Below, in pieces: positions 31,016 to 40,854 of a DNA stretch of 64,000 nt (position 1 is the first letter of the stretch; each line of letters starts with the position of its first letter). Below the pieces are notes generated by a model. It was not told the origin of the DNA. It searched no databases and saw nothing but the letters and a program-made list of their open reading frames with translations. This DNA comes from Nothophaeocryptopus gaeumannii (taxonomy: Eukaryota > Ascomycota > Dothideomycetes > Mycosphaerellales > Mycosphaerellaceae). A program made the position numbers and the translations under genes. Location of the stretch: NCBI GenBank assembly GCA_031771865.1, contig JASISA010000019.1, positions 496,001-560,000 of the forward strand. Direction: 5' to 3'.

Positions 31016-32233
31016 ATGTGCCGGTTTCTTATTTACTCTGGCCACTCGCCCATCCTCCTCAGCCACCTCATCACCTCGCCGACACACAGTATCCTCACAC
31101 AATCTTACGACTCTCGACTACGAATCGATACGACTCGGCCGCATAATGGAGATGGCTTTGGTGTGGGGTATTATACGGAGGATAAGCAGAGAACCGGGCG
31201 GATCAGAAGTAGCAGCACGGAGCATGGGAGCCACAACGCCGCATGGAGGGAACACGAAGATATCGTCGACCTCGGCCCTGAACCTTGCATCTTCACCTCC
31301 ACCATCCCTGCCTGGAACTGCCGCAACCTCGAACGCCTCGCCTCCAAGACCGTCTCGCCGCTCATCTTTGCACACGTGCGAGCCTCCACCGAGGGAGCGC
31401 TTAGTGATTCGAATTGCCATCCTTTTGCACGAGGGGCGTTGATGTGGATGCATAATGGAGGGATAGGAGGGTGGAAACTGGGAGTCAAGCGAAGGCTGGT
31501 CTCGGATGTGAACGATCGATGGTTCGAGAGTGTACAAGGGAGTACGGATAGTGAATGGGCATTTGCGTTATTTCTGGATTCTTTGGAGAAGAGCGGTGTC
31601 GATCCCGATGATGCGGCGAAGCAAAGGAGTGGGTTTGGACATACAGTGCTCAGGAAAGCGATGCTCAAGACAATTGAGAGGATAAACGGGTTCATCAAAT
31701 CTCTGCCCAAAGAGGTCCGGGAAGGCAACGATGTCCGAAGTCTCCTCAACTTCGCCATCACCGACGGAAAAAGCGTCATCTGCACCCGCTACGTCTCCTC
31801 CAAAACCGATGAAGCAGCTTCCCTCTTCTTCTCCTCCGGAACAGACTGGAAAGAACAGAAGACAAGCTCCTCCCCCTCAACCACCTCTCGCACCCCTAAA
31901 ATCGGCAAAGGCGAATACAAAATGGAACGTCGCGACAAAGGCGCCGATATCGTCCTCGTCGCCTCCGAACCTCTCACCTTTGAACGAGATAATTGGGTCA
32001 CTGTCCCGACGAACAGTATCTTGACTATTCATAACCAGAATGTCTTGATACATCCGATTTTGGACGAGTACTATAATCATACGGCGGCGTATGTGAGGAG
32101 TCGGGAGTTTGCTAAGGACAAGGGGCAGACGACGGAGGATGGGATGGCAAAGGACGTGGTTGCGAAGAGGGAGAGAAGTGTGGATGGACTGGCGGATGGC
32201 GTCGCGAGAGTTGAAGTTGGGGCTGCGGCATGA
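31016..32233 (+). CDS. dug3: Class II glutamine amidotransferase Dug3
   Basis: Single exon, 405 residues, the usual Dug3 length. The protein starts MCRF, so Cys2 becomes the N-terminal nucleophile after Met removal, as in class II (Ntn) amidotransferases. The conserved substrate-site blocks are RPHNGDGFGVGYY, FAHVRASTEGALSDSNCHPF (H-x-R-A-S/A-x-G) and WMHNGGIGGW (H-N-G), followed by the D-S-E-W-A-F-A-L-F segment. Family knowledge: with the peptidase Dug2 it degrades glutathione in the cytosol, the gamma-glutamyl-transpeptidase-independent route. The dug2 partner is not in this window. Convergent with rpa3. A short G/C-rich inverted repeat sits just before the start codon. Confidence 0.93.
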   Translation: MCRFLIYSGHSPILLSHLITSPTHSILTQSYDSRLRIDTTRPHNGDGFGVGYYTEDKQRTGRIRSSSTEHGSHNAAWREHEDIVDLGPEPCIFTSTIPAWNCRNLERLASKTVSPLIFAHVRASTEGALSDSNCHPFARGALMWMHNGGIGGWKLGVKRRLVSDVNDRWFESVQGSTDSEWAFALFLDSLEKSGVDPDDAAKQRSGFGHTVLRKAMLKTIERINGFIKSLPKEVREGNDVRSLLNFAITDGKSVICTRYVSSKTDEAASLFFSSGTDWKEQKTSSSPSTTSRTPKIGKGEYKMERRDKGADIVLVASEPLTFERDNWVTVPTNSILTIHNQNVLIHPILDEYYNHTAAYVRSREFAKDKGQTTEDGMAKDVVAKRERSVDGLADGVARVEVGAAA

Positions 32234-32840
32234 GGGATGCAGGGCGCGAGAACAAGACAGGGACGAAGCGAGAGCACGGACACGGGAGCGCAGTCAATCG
32301 TCGTGATGAGCTGCTCCTGATGCTTGCGTGATCTCAGGCTGGAGAGCGCGGAAGAGCGCGGAAGGACTGAGGATGTTGAGTTGAGATGGACTTGGCAGCG
32401 CACACACTGTACGAGCACGCCTCAGGCGGATAGAAGGATTCTGCTCTAATCGCTTGTATCGATACTGTAACATTAGGTATGAATGGCTCGTTGCCTTGAA
32501 GCGGAACTCGAATGCGGATTGGTTCATCTCAATGCGGGTCGTTTGGGGCGCTTAGAGTATCGTGGTAGCTATGGCTATAGCTTCTTAAGGTCTTTCGAAG
32601 CCGTTGAATAGCTATTCCATCGCCATGGTTTATAGCTATAGCATGCATTGAAGACCCAAAGAATCAGACCTGGATTCTTCAAAGTATCCCAGCACGGCGG
32701 TGGACATTCTTCGAAAGTCAATTCATCTCGTGGTTCTCGTGTTCCGGGTTTCCCTCTTTGGTTCGGTTATCCCGGATATCGCAATTGCTCTCGCGTAAAA
32801 CAATGTTTGGTGCCATCGGGTACTCGTCTTTGGGATCCAA
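32234..32840. other. Convergent intergenic region dug3/rpa3
   Basis: About 600 bp between two convergent genes. Around 32567-32645 there are short repeated and partly palindromic words (variants of TAGCTATAGC). No ORF with support. Confidence 0.5.
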
Positions 32841-33357
32841 TTACTCGTCCTTGGGATAAAATATCTCATGGTACCGGTGCGTAGCGTCTACCACTGCATC
32901 GATGGCATTGAAGTCTGCGATGTCGGAGAGCATCAGCACACAGAAGTGTCACTTTTCTTTCATGTGAAGGGCCGAGAAGATTCGGATCGGGATGAAGTGA
33001 GAGATGAAGACTGTACGGGGGGAGGAACGGCATACCGATTGCATTCTCCGGCCCGAAATCCGTGCTTGCAAGAACCTTCACACTGAGATCTTGTTGGACT
33101 TTGCCGATGAATTCGAAGGCGTGGTTGTTTTGGAGATGGCAGTCCTATTCGCAAGGATGATATTAACACTATCTCCACGTCTGTACTATTCCTCTTGTTC
33201 GTTTGTGTACCTTATTCAAGTGAAGCGTGATTTGCCCTCCAGCGTCTATCGTCGCCGTCTCGCCACGAATTTGACGGACTTTGCCGAGGATGCGGACGGT
33301 GCGGTGGGAGAATTGTTCGAGGAATGGAGCTGTTACGCGGGGTGTTGCTTCGGACAT
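32841..33357 (-). CDS. ssb3: Replication protein A 14 kDa subunit (RPA3/Ssb3)
   Basis: Three exons on the minus strand, 33357-33211, 33144-33036 and 32914-32841, joined by GT-AG introns of 66 and 121 nt; 109 residues, the expected size. The OB-fold is easy to follow: TPRVTAPFLEQFSHRTVRIL, GKVRQIRGETATID, then LHLNKDCHL, IGKVQQDLSVKVLASTDFGP and the closing helix NAIDAVVDATHRYHEIFY, which forms the trimer interface with RPA1 and RPA2. It stabilises the heterotrimer that coats single-stranded DNA in replication and repair. No single reading frame covers the gene, so it is invisible without splicing. Confidence 0.93.
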
Positions 33358-33764
33358 GATGAGTGGCCGTGTGTGTTGTTTGTGAGGTTGTAATGTTGTG
33401 GTGACGGTGATGAATGTGATGGGATGGCGTTGATGCCTTCTCGGGGAGACGCGTTCTTGACGCGCAGAGTGGACAGAGTCCGTGCGTTGTGGAACACGCC
33501 TCAGGCAGCAAGATTGGCCTAGCGGAATACGTGAAATTGAACGTCAATGAGATTGTGAACTGTGTCTTGGAGGTACGTACATCATGCTGCCAAATTATAT
33601 ATATGTCCGAGTCTGTCCAGAAACGCTGACGAGCAAGCTCTCCTGCCTATTATGAGTCGGCAACACCACCTCATCTCATCTTTGCCTCGTTAAAAAGCCC
33701 ATGTACTCCTGGTATCCTCCTCCAGACTAGTGACAAAGTCCATAGTCATCTCATGCACGCTCTC
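33358..33764. other. Intergenic upstream of rpa3
   Basis: About 400 bp: the rpa3 promoter, then the 3' flank of the AAA+ pseudogene. Nothing further recognised. Confidence 0.5.
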
Positions 33765-35488
33765 CTAGTCCTCAAAAGTCAGCGTTCCGTCATCACCCTC
33801 AGCCTCTCTGAAGCTTGCAAGCGCATACGCCGACGCGACGATACTCCTAATCTGTCTCTCGTTGATCTTCTCTCTTCGGCAAAGCGCATTCAACTTCCTC
33901 GTCAGGCTCTTCTCGTTCCTCAACTCGGGATGCATTTTCGACTTTGGAACTTTGCCGAGCAAGGTCCGATGAATTGCAGCTTTGTGTTGAGATGAAAGGT
34001 CGTCATCCTGGATAGCAAGATGCATACGGGACTGTCCGGCTACGTCGAATGCTGTTATTCAGTTGGTAGTGAGGATGATGATGCCTTCGTAATACTCAAG
34101 AGACCGGAGCATTACGCTGACCATGGTGTTGCGGCTTGGTTCATTGGATTTCTCACGTGCTTCGAGGCAGACATCGGCTTCATCCTTGAGCAAAATTGCT
34201 TCCCAACGAGCGGCTTCTGAGAAGATATTGCCCAGCTTTCTCTCGGCTTCGTTTGCATCAACCCCGATTACCGCAACCGACACCATAACAAGAGGACGTC
34301 CAGTCGCTAGTGCGATAGACTCAGCAGTGAGCGTCTTGCCGACCCCGGGAGCGCCGTGCAGCAATATAGCCAGGCCTTTGCCTTGAATGATATCGAAGGA
34401 TTGTTGACCGGATTTCTATCGGTCCAGATTACGCTGTCTCTATGAAGACTCGTGGCTGCCAATGAAGGCCATCAGGATCTCCTTGTACTTGTCGTCCAGC
34501 TGTAGGTCGTTCTCGAAATACTTTTGGCGATCATGCTCCTCTGCACTAAGGCTCCTCGGGTTGCTGACACGGACGGAATTGAGCCCAGATCTTCGGCTTG
34601 AGCGCGTAGCCTATGACTCTGGCTGGCAGCATCAAGACTTGCTCTCGTTTCTCGCAGAGTCCCTCGCCTTGTAATTTGAGATCCCCGTCGGTCGTTGATT
34701 CCCACTTCAAAGCTACCAATTCTTGGCACGAGCGACTACCAAGCTGTCAGCTGCAGCATGTCTGCAAGGAAGATAGGCCACATACCGGTTACACTCGGCC
34801 ACGTCTGAAATACTCGCTGGCATCTTCCTATCCAAGCTAGGATACCCGTACCGAGTTTCGGCTCGACTGGAACACAGAACAAATAATTACCGACAATGAC
34901 TTTGCCACGAACCTCCGGTGCGAGGGATGATATGGTCTCCGAATTCTCAACCTCGTCCGAGTATGTAGACGTCGAGTCGTAGCCAGAGCCCAGCTGCGTT
35001 GAGTTGAGCTTCGCCACATCAGATGATACAGGCGAGATAGCCGGCCCCTCATATTCGCATTGGAAGTCCCTCGGATTGGCTGTACAGAGAATGAAAACTT
35101 CTGGCCTCGTTTGAATAGGCTAGCCTGAAGATCGGTATCGTCGCGTTGTTTCTTCTGGTTGCGATAATACTTCGTTGGAAACACCTCTAGCGAGTCAATT
35201 GATCTCAAGCTTGTATTCGAATCTGTCGAATTTGGTGCCGTCAAAATCAACACCACACAACGAATTTCTTTGTGCAAGCCGCACTGGAAAGCTGGCTCCG
35301 AAGAAGAAGTGCTTAGCGAGTTCGCGGACCTCTTGATTTATTTGCTGAAGGAGTTTGGTCCCGGCTTTGCGCTCAAGTTCATTATCGACCGTCTGGACCA
35401 GTGTCAATGGAATGATGAAGAGGACCAGGAAGGATGGAATCTGCGATTCGCCATTGGCACATTTCGTGAGGTGTTTGAAGCCAGCCAA
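33765..35488 (-). pseudogene. Broken AAA+ ATPase gene (N-terminal DUF7025-type family)
   Basis: Pieces of one protein occur in order on the minus strand but in different frames. From 5' to 3': a segment with DFDGTKF near 35240; SLEVFPTKYY near 35175 after a frame change; RGQKFSFSVQPI, then another change to YEGPAISPVSSDVAKLNS near 35040; VIVGNYLFCVPV near 34890; LMLPARVIGYALKPKIWAQF near 34600; a third change to ENDLQLDDKYKEILMAF near 34480; then in-frame stops at 34442-34440 and 34418-34416; Walker A GAPGVGKT and Walker-B-like AILLKDEADVCLEAR; an in-frame TGA at 34061-34059 right after TTN; and the C-terminal lid (RQIRSIVASAYALA). At least three frame changes and three stops mean it cannot make the full ATPase. 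The TGA lies where relatives have Arg, consistent with CGA to TGA. Confidence 0.85.
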
Positions 35489-36029
35489 TGCCTCGTGAAA
35501 GTTCTAATAGTGGTGGACGCTTTATCCGCAGCGAAGCTTTCACACTATCACTCCCGGGATGCTCGTCCGACCATAGGTCCGCGATGGCAGCAGAAGGTGC
35601 GGTGATGGGCTATGCCGCCCTCCATGGCCGGTGTCTATTCATGGCTTCAGTGAGGTGTATGCTGGCCGGCCTTCGCGAGGCAGCGGTGGCCAAAGCGGAC
35701 AATATTGGACGTAAAATAGGATCTTGTGCTGCTGATTGCCTTCTGACGGTAGCGATATATGGCGTGGGCGCTGATGTTGATGTTCCATTTGGAATCCTGA
35801 GGCAGGAATGCATAGCCTTATTCTACAGAGACTCCACCCGAGCAATCGCCGCTGGGCCTCGGCTTGAAGTTCTCTGGACGACAACCGACGACATCCATCC
35901 ACAGCCATTGATGGCTACAGATCTCTCCCTGGTAAGTTCATTAATCAAGATCACTCATCACTTATTTGTATCCGTACTGTACATATCTCCTTGTGTCCAT
36001 CTCGTTATAGACAAAACACTACAGCAATC
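35489..36029. other. Intergenic, pseudogene upstream flank and SDR promoter
   Basis: 540 bp. May include an undetected 5' end of the AAA+ pseudogene. ORFs here run on both strands without domains. Confidence 0.4.
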
Positions 36030-36933
36030 ATGTCGGCCGAAGCAGACGTTCAGCTCAAAGATTGGAAGAACATCTTCAGCCTCGATGGCAAAGTCGCGGT
36101 AGTCACAGGTGGATCGCGAGGTCTAGGACTGCATGCCGCCTCTGGGTACATATCCCAGGCCCTAGCTATCCACCTTGGTCTCCCTGCTCACTGATATCTA
36201 CAGACTCGCCCAAGCCGGCTGCGCCAAAATCTTTATCACCTCCCGCAAAGCCAAAGCCTGCGAAGAAGCCTGTGCCGCCCTCAACGCCCTCCCCAACACC
36301 GCCTCCGACTTCAAAGCCATCTCCGTTCCCGCCGATATCGCCAAATCGGGAGAAATCGAGCGTCTTGTGAAAGAAGTCGAGAAACATACCGATAAAGTCG
36401 ATATCCTCTTCGCCAATGCGGGTGCTACATGGGGAGAGGCGTTTGAAACACACCCGGAGAACGCGTTCCAGAAAGTGATGGATTTGAATGTGAAGAGTGT
36501 GTTTGTGTGCGCACAGAAGTTTGGTCCGATGTTGAAGAAAGCGGGGAATATTGAGGACCCCGCAAGAATCATTGTGACGGGGAGTATTGCGGGTATTGGC
36601 GTGGGATCTCTAGGACCACAGGCAACATTCGGATACAGTGCGAGCAAAGCTGCGGCGCTTCATTTGGGAAGGAATCTGGCTATGGAGTTGGGACCTCAGG
36701 GGATCTTGGTGAATAATATCGCTCCGGGTTTCTTCCCGAGTAAGATGGCGAATGGGTTGATGGAAATGGCGGGTGGTGTGGAGGAATTGGCTAAGGGAAG
36801 CCCAAACAAGAGGTTGGGACACCCGGAGGATATTGCTGCTGCGGTTGTGTATCTGTGCAGTAGGGGTGGAAGCCATTTGAATGGTGCTACTATTACGTTG
36901 GATGGTGGGAGTGTGCTGCAGGCCAAGCTGTAG
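36030..36933 (+). CDS. Short-chain dehydrogenase/reductase (SDR)
   Basis: Exons 36030-36145 and 36204-36933 with a 58-nt GT-AG intron; 281 residues, a classical SDR length. The cofactor motif is VVTGGSRGLG (T-G-x-x-x-G-x-G) at about residues 24-33, the structural N-A-G motif is FANAGATWGE, and the catalytic set is Ser in VTGSIAG, Tyr and Lys in YSASKAA (Y-x-x-x-K). The C-terminal block PGFFPSKMANG is typical. Relatives are annotated as 3-oxoacyl-ACP-reductase-like or RhlG-like, but substrate cannot be inferred. An Arg directly after the glycine motif's Ser hints at NADPH preference. It sits among decayed genes yet looks intact. Confidence 0.92.
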
Positions 36934-37198
36934 TCGATGTGTTTTGCTTGTAGAATACTGATATCGATCCCAGCTCGAGACGGGTTTCAATGGCATGATT
37001 TAGTTGACTTGAGTTTGCCTCAGGGTTGGAGCAAGGTTTAGCTACTGAGTTTCGCAAAAGACCTATCAGTTCAGCACTTTTGACAAAGCGACGTGAGGAT
37101 GCCGTCTTATCCGTGCCCCTCCATCCGCGACGACCGCTTTCCTCCTGTATACTAATAAATACATGCACTCATCACGATGCAAGACATACTCCGCAAGA

Positions 37199-38365
37199 AT
37201 GCCAGAGAAGTACAGTTCAAAGTTCTACGACCTCTCAGAAGAGCTGTTGACGCTCATCCTGGATGCCTTCCTGGAAGTCTTACCTGATGACGGACGCGAA
37301 CGAAGATCATCTCTACAGCTCCTACGTCGGATGCATCCACGCTTCGCGTACCTAAGGCGCATTTGTTTGAAACTGTTTGGTTCTCTCAGAGTAACTACTA
37401 AAAAGTTGAGTCAATCTGAGCCTCAGAAGCGCTTGGAGCGCATTGGCCGCCATGTGCAAGAGATCCGCTTCAGCGACAGCTACGAGATCCGCTTCAACGA
37501 CGGCTACGAGATCTGGATTGAAGACTCTCCCCACATTCAAGCTAAAGTCGACAGCGGACAAATGCTGAAAGACTGGACTCTGGCATTTCGATGCATGCCA
37601 TGCTTGAAAAAGTTTTCAAAGGACGGGTACGTCAACGACGAGTTACGCGGTACGAAAAAGGCATTGCTCGGATCGCTCGCGGCCTCGGAAGTGCGAATAT
37701 CGGAGCTCGCAATCTGTGATGAAGACGACAAAGTCAATTGGACGACATTAGGGATCGACGCCGTCGACTTCACAGCCTTGCGCTCTCTGGATCTTAGTCT
37801 ATGTACTTCCATGCCACCGCAAATACTTTCGAACATGCTCGCGCGCTGTAGCGAGACTCTTCGGAAGCTTACTCTGTATTGCTCCAATTCTCAGACATTC
37901 TGGCTCCCTGGCGGACTTCCAACGATGTCTGTACTTCAGCAAATGGAAATTGAAGGAGTTGGATTCATTGAATTAGGCGAATTTGCGAGCTGGATATCTC
38001 GGTGTCCATCACTTGGCAGAATCCAGCTTCGGAAAGTCGCCACATGCGCCTTTATTGACGTAGACTCCTGGAGACCGATCTTCGATGCCGTCAGAACCCA
38101 CCCAAGGAGGATGCATAACTTCTTTGAAAATTTCATACAATTAAACTTGCATGTTGAGGACGGCCCTTATGACCGCTACTACCTCACGATTAATCATGAC
38201 ACTTCCGGACCCTCAAGGGACTTCAGCGAACTGGGGACGAGGCCGCAATGGCTCTATAATTACCCAATTGAGCTGGATGATTTGAGAATGTTTGTGGAGA
38301 ATTATATGTCGGGCTTGGTTGAGTGGAACGATCAATGGGACAGGCTCATCAAAGACCTTCCATAG
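37199..38365 (+). CDS. F-box/LRR-like hypothetical protein
   Basis: Single exon, 388 residues from the ATG at 37199; an in-frame ATG at 37163 would add 12. The N-terminus (DLSEELLTLILDAFLEVLP) resembles the first helix of an F-box, although the domain is weak. The middle has leucine-spaced segments (TALRSLDLSLC, then SETLRKLTLYCS and SVLQQMEIEGVG) like short leucine-rich repeats. Such fungal proteins often pair Skp1 binding with LRR substrate recognition, which is only a possibility here. A 24-nt unit at 37460-37507 is present twice in tandem and continues partially, repeating E-I-R-F-x-D-x-Y. No paralogue in the window. Confidence 0.6.
   Translation: MPEKYSSKFYDLSEELLTLILDAFLEVLPDDGRERRSSLQLLRRMHPRFAYLRRICLKLFGSLRVTTKKLSQSEPQKRLERIGRHVQEIRFSDSYEIRFNDGYEIWIEDSPHIQAKVDSGQMLKDWTLAFRCMPCLKKFSKDGYVNDELRGTKKALLGSLAASEVRISELAICDEDDKVNWTTLGIDAVDFTALRSLDLSLCTSMPPQILSNMLARCSETLRKLTLYCSNSQTFWLPGGLPTMSVLQQMEIEGVGFIELGEFASWISRCPSLGRIQLRKVATCAFIDVDSWRPIFDAVRTHPRRMHNFFENFIQLNLHVEDGPYDRYYLTINHDTSGPSRDFSELGTRPQWLYNYPIELDDLRMFVENYMSGLVEWNDQWDRLIKDLP
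37460..37507 (+). repeat. 24-nt in-frame tandem duplication inside the F-box-like gene
   Basis: Two adjacent 24-nt copies differing at two positions; each encodes eight residues, so the frame is kept. A partial third copy starts at 37508. Confidence 0.9.
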
Positions 38366-38459
38366 CGCGCTTGAATACTTCGATGGCCATGCCGGAATGA
38401 TGACGCACGCCTCATTGCTTGCTTGCTCGTGAGATGATCAAACTCCAGGATTCGGAACT

Positions 38460-38744
38460 CTACGCGCCCTTTAGAGTCGCCATGTCCTGCTCTCCGTTGG
38501 CGCTCAGGCCCGCATCAAGAATAGATCCGTTCTTGATCCAACAATTTCCCGGCGGCAAACCACCAGGCCGGAACACAGCCGCAACACACTTCTGGGCACC
38601 CGGGTGATTAGATGATCCATATTCGTAGTAGCTCCACGACGAACACATCTCAATACAAAGCTCAAAGGGCTGGACAAAGGCTTCGGTGATGTCGTCCGAG
38701 CCCCCAGGAGGAGCCATATTGCAGCACTTTGTGGAAGTGTACAT
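38460..38744 (-). other. PAN/apple-like coding fragment
   Basis: A minus-strand frame of 94 codons from an ATG at 38744 has spaced cysteines in the order FELCIEMCSSWSYYE ... AQKCVAAVFRPGGLPPGNCWIKNG, which resembles a fungal PAN/apple module of secreted proteins. No signal peptide is in frame just upstream. A second, overlapping frame (38504-38857) continues upstream of it, suggesting a missing splice or a frameshift. It may be the last exon of a secreted protein or a remnant. Confidence 0.35.
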
Positions 38745-39065
38745 TCCTTTTCCGCTACTTGTTGCGCTTGGGGTATGTTCCTGTACATTACTGCCTGGGC
38801 GTCGAGGAGTGATGAGTCTTTGCTCCGCTTGTAGAGGTCTTCGAATTCTTGGAGCAAATACAGCTGCTCCGACTCTGCAAATGTACATTGCTTGATGGTC
38901 AGGTCGCATTTGAGACGACTGCCCCCGTGGCTAGTGCGTGACTTGTCTGCCAGATGCTAAGAACAGTCTGCTGTTGAGCTTCGCGCGGATGTGGCTTTGC
39001 ATACATGTACAATATGCATTCGAGAGGAGCCCGGTCATGAATGATGGCTTGGCTGTAGCTTGCGC

Positions 39066-39626
39066 TCATTTCATATTGCCATAACAGCTCATCGCGACTC
39101 GAACGCAAAGCAGGAGCGTATCTTCGGTCTTGGTTCGAGCGCCAAGTTGTTTGAATAAGCCGTGACCGGTGCAGTTGAGGTAGATGTTCGCCGTCAAACT
39201 GGCCATATCAGAAGATGTGTTGATATTTATTTGACGTGGCGGCAAAGTTGAGCTGCACAGATCCTTTGCGTCCTCGACAATGCGACGCTCCACAATCTCC
39301 CGGAGCTGCGGAGACTCAGATCCTGAGGCCGCGAGGAGCTCGAGAAGCCGCTCAGGGTATCTTTTGAATACGTGAGTGTAAAAGTCACCAGCTTTGGGAG
39401 CTACTAAGTCGGAGCAAATCCACTCGAGGATTTCGGGGGCCGCGAGAGCGAATCCGGTTTCGCTGCTGAGCTGTATCAAGCTGATGTCGAACTGTGGAAG
39501 TTTGACGGCTGTCGGATGTCCCTTAAGCAGGCTGGAAACCATGTTGCGCTCATCATCGTGCCGGATGTCGAGATCGGCTACGCGAGTCTGGATTAGCCGC
39601 TGCATGCGCGACAAGGAATCTGCCAT
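39066..39626 (-). CDS. Hypothetical protein
   Basis: Single open frame, 186 residues from a real ATG at 39626 to TGA at 39068-39066. The composition is normal for a soluble, mostly helical protein, with segments such as GFALAAPEILEWICSDLVAP and YPERLLELLAASGSESPQLREIVE. No domain recognised. Neighbours on both sides are decayed sequence, so it may be lineage-specific or a fragment of a larger protein such as a BTB-type one; that is a guess. Confidence 0.45.
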   Translation of the reverse strand: MADSLSRMQRLIQTRVADLDIRHDDERNMVSSLLKGHPTAVKLPQFDISLIQLSSETGFALAAPEILEWICSDLVAPKAGDFYTHVFKRYPERLLELLAASGSESPQLREIVERRIVEDAKDLCSSTLPPRQININTSSDMASLTANIYLNCTGHGLFKQLGARTKTEDTLLLCVRVAMSCYGNMK

Positions 39627-39990
39627 GATGGTGCTTGAGTGGATTGTGCGATCTCCGGGTGTAGTTCAACGTGGGAGACTGAATCGAGGGTTGGTGTTTT
39701 CAAAGTCATGGCGGAAGTCAGGAGGCACCAAGTCAAGGGCACGGCAAATGCCGTGGCTGGCGTTCCCGTGCCCCGCTTGAGTGAGTGAAAGTCGGCGCTG
39801 TTTAAGGGTATCTCGGCAAGTTCCGGTGCGGTACTAGCGTCTTTAGCAAGTTTCAGCTTCTCTCGTCCGACGTCTTTCGACCTTCCGCATACTTTTTTCC
39901 CGATTTCGAGCCCGGTCCGGACGTTCGAGGTACCACCGACAAGATGAGTGAGGCCGAGGAATGTTACATCAGCCAAGTGGGCAGTCAAGA

Positions 39991-40204
39991 AACGCACCGT
40001 TTGTCTCCCTGCTGACAGCTCATCCTTTCGAACGGCTTCGGCTCGTCAGGCTCGCAGGTACTACCGACAGGTGCCACCAAGATCGGCCGTACCCTGCGCG
40101 ATGTGAGCTGGAGTAGTTGGACATCAGCAGTGGGCCGCAGATAAACGCACTGTTCGCCACTTCTGCCGGCAGCTGAGCGTTCCCTGTCGAGCAGCCTCAA
40201 GCCC
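39991..40204 (+). repeat. Direct repeat, copy A
   Basis: About 214 bp that is repeated in the same orientation at 40342-40562. Shared words in order include GCACCGTTTG, TCATCCTTT, TGCGCGATGTGAGCTGGAG, CAGCAGTGGGCCG, AACGCACTGTT and GCGTTCCCTGTCGA. Differences are often C here and T in copy B. Confidence 0.8.
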
Positions 40205-40341
40205 ATCAGCGCTACCCCGTCTCGATCCCACCGACGCGCACCATCCAGCCCGATCCGGACCCAAGAGCGCTACCGACGCAGGCAAGTGTGGGTACGCCCT
40301 CAACCACAGCATCAGCGAGTAGTCGGTCACTTTCTGCAGTT

Positions 40342-40562
40342 GGCGCACCGTTTGCAGCTGGCCTCCTTGGTCATCCTTTGCGGTCGAGGTAAGGGGTACA
40401 CTCGATAGGTGTCACTTTAATTGGCCGTGTACTGCGCGATGTGAGCTGGAGGAGTACAGCAGTGGGCCGTAGACGACGGCTCCTCGAGAGACGGCTCCAT
40501 AACGCACTGTTTGCCACTTCTGCCAGCAGCGCAGCGTTCCCTGTCGATGAACCTTAAGCCCC
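40342..40562 (+). repeat. Direct repeat, copy B
   Basis: Diverged same-strand copy of 39991-40204 with small insertions (for example about 20 bp near 40480). The word GCAC[C/T]GTT recurs at four places (39993, 40146, 40344, 40503), which suggests a nested unit of roughly 155 bp. Confidence 0.8.
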
Positions 40563-40854
40563 TTCGCCCCTCCAAGATCGCACCGATGCGCGACTCGAAA
40601 GCTCTGGATGTTCCGGAAAGATATATTCCTACAGACCCGTAGATCTGTGGGAGCCATCGGCGCTCCCGGACGCTAACAAGCTGTGCAGGCCATCGTACAT
40701 CCAGCGCGATCGCTGGGCGGCGGAGGCCTGCCAGGAGGACTCGAAACATTTCGGACGACTCTGCTATCCGCATGCTGCAATTCCATTAGCAGCTCACCTA
40801 CCATTCAATTACAGCAAAAGCAAGACAATATTTGGTCACTGCCTTCGTCAATAC

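Larger units (their letters stand above)
39627..40854. other. Intergenic with diverged repeats
   Basis: 1.2 kb without a supported gene. It contains two diverged direct copies (39991-40204 and 40342-40562), listed separately. Frames across the copies give similar short peptides (for example RQGTLxCxQKWxTVR), which reflects the repeat and not a proven gene. Confidence 0.5.

Noticed and set aside
35270..36102. Plus-strand ORFs over the AAA+ pseudogene and the SDR leader
   Set aside because: They are antisense to recognisable AAA+ segments or lack domains; the real SDR start is at 36030.
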